A stretch of DNA of 15,052 nt from Verrucomicrobiales bacterium (GTDB lineage Bacteria; Verrucomicrobiota; Verrucomicrobiae; Limisphaerales; UBA9464), in the NCBI GenBank assembly GCA_005789375.1, contig SXXZ01000017.1:1-15052 (forward strand), in the 5' to 3' direction. Within the stretch, counting starts at the first letter, position 1. Each line of letters opens with the position of its first letter. Shown one piece after another: positions 14,825 through 15,052 of this stretch. The notes under the pieces were generated by a model. That model did no database searches. It saw only the letters and a list, made by a program, of their open reading frames with translations, and had not been told where the DNA came from. The position numbers were made by a program, and so were the translations under genes.

Positions 14825-14897
14825 CAATCCGGCTCATTCTTTAACCGTGCGGTTCCCCGCTTGCCGTTGCCTCCGGCGGGTCCGTAGATTGGCAGGC

Positions 14898-15052
14898 GTG
14901 GCGACCAAAGAGCGGACAGAGGAATCCAGCAAGGACCGTATCTGGGTCGATAGCCAAGGGTTGTTGCTAATCCTGGTGGCGGTGGTGCTGGCCGCCGCCC
15001 TCATTTCCTACGATCGACTGGATCTTGGCGTCAACACCACCGAGCCCAATAC
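14898..15052 (+). CDS. ftsK: Putative FtsK/SpoIIIE DNA translocase, N-terminal fragment
   Basis: An open frame runs from GTG 14898 to the right edge (51 full codons), too short to be complete. It starts with a polar, charged N-terminus (ATKERTEESSKDRIWVDSQG), then a single strongly hydrophobic helix (LLLILVAVVLAAALISY), then DRLDLGVNTTEPN. A short charged lead, a hydrophobic helix ending ISYD and a following D-rich stretch with N and P are the usual start of FtsK translocases, which anchor in the division septum by N-terminal helices and pump DNA with a C-terminal motor. The motor lies outside the window, so the assignment rests on this start only. TTG 14889 is an in-frame alternative. The gene is divergent from the pseudouridine synthase gene. 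Confidence 0.6.
   Translation, partial: MATKERTEESSKDRIWVDSQGLLLILVAVVLAAALISYDRLDLGVNTTEPN

Noticed and set aside
1..15052. CRISPR arrays, tRNA or rRNA genes, insertion sequences, integrase or attachment sites, toxin-antitoxin or phage-defence genes
   Set aside because: I looked on both strands and saw no regularly spaced repeats, no cloverleaf-like segments with a GGTTCGA-type arm, no transposase or recombinase motifs, and no terminal inverted repeats. The window looks like ordinary chromosome.

Overview
The window is GC-rich bacterial chromosome, most likely from the Verrucomicrobiota or a close PVC relative. The main evidence is a giant secreted protein built as a PVC-type membrane-bound-dehydrogenase propeller, a HEAT-repeat middle and a Planctomycete/Verrucomicrobia-type C-terminal cytochrome c. 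A PEP-CTERM sorting tail at the left edge fits the same group. The window is densely coded: there is no gene-free stretch over 300 bases, and the longest gaps are about 180 bases (228-408, or 145 if a TTG start at 373 is used), 179 bases (2527-2705) and 139 bases (14759-14897). I see no tRNA, rRNA, CRISPR array, insertion sequence or phage gene.

Layout. Positions 1-227 hold the end of a PEP-CTERM surface protein, closed by a textbook intrinsic terminator (259-286). Positions 409-2526 encode a DsbD/ScsB-like transmembrane thiol:disulfide reductase. Positions 2706-9666 hold three + strand genes joined by two ATGA start/stop overlaps: the PVC-type dehydrogenase with HEAT repeats and cytochrome c, a secreted clan-D-like glycoside hydrolase, and a cytochrome c fused to a sugar (aldose/sorbosone-type) dehydrogenase propeller. 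A GT2 glycosyltransferase follows on the - strand (9706-10428), divergent from mutM (10530-11366). Next come a DUF3574 lipoprotein and maf (11423-12471, 5 bases apart). On the - strand, an RluD-family pseudouridine synthase and a MOP-superfamily flippase form a pair (14758 back to 12431). The flippase overlaps the end of maf by 41 bases. The window ends with the first 51 codons of a membrane protein that looks like FtsK.

How the genes may work together. The three coupled genes all carry export signals. They look like an extracytoplasmic carbohydrate module: a glycosidase to release sugar and two haem-c-linked propeller enzymes to oxidise it or related substrates and pass electrons to the respiratory chain. 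The DsbD-like protein upstream could supply the reducing power that apocytochrome c maturation needs. That link is inference from family knowledge and position. The rest is housekeeping (base-excision repair, nucleotide sanitation, rRNA modification, chromosome translocation) mixed with envelope glycan functions.

A window-wide pattern: no chosen start has a clear Shine-Dalgarno sequence at normal spacing, and many starts are immediately preceded by CC, often as ACCATG.
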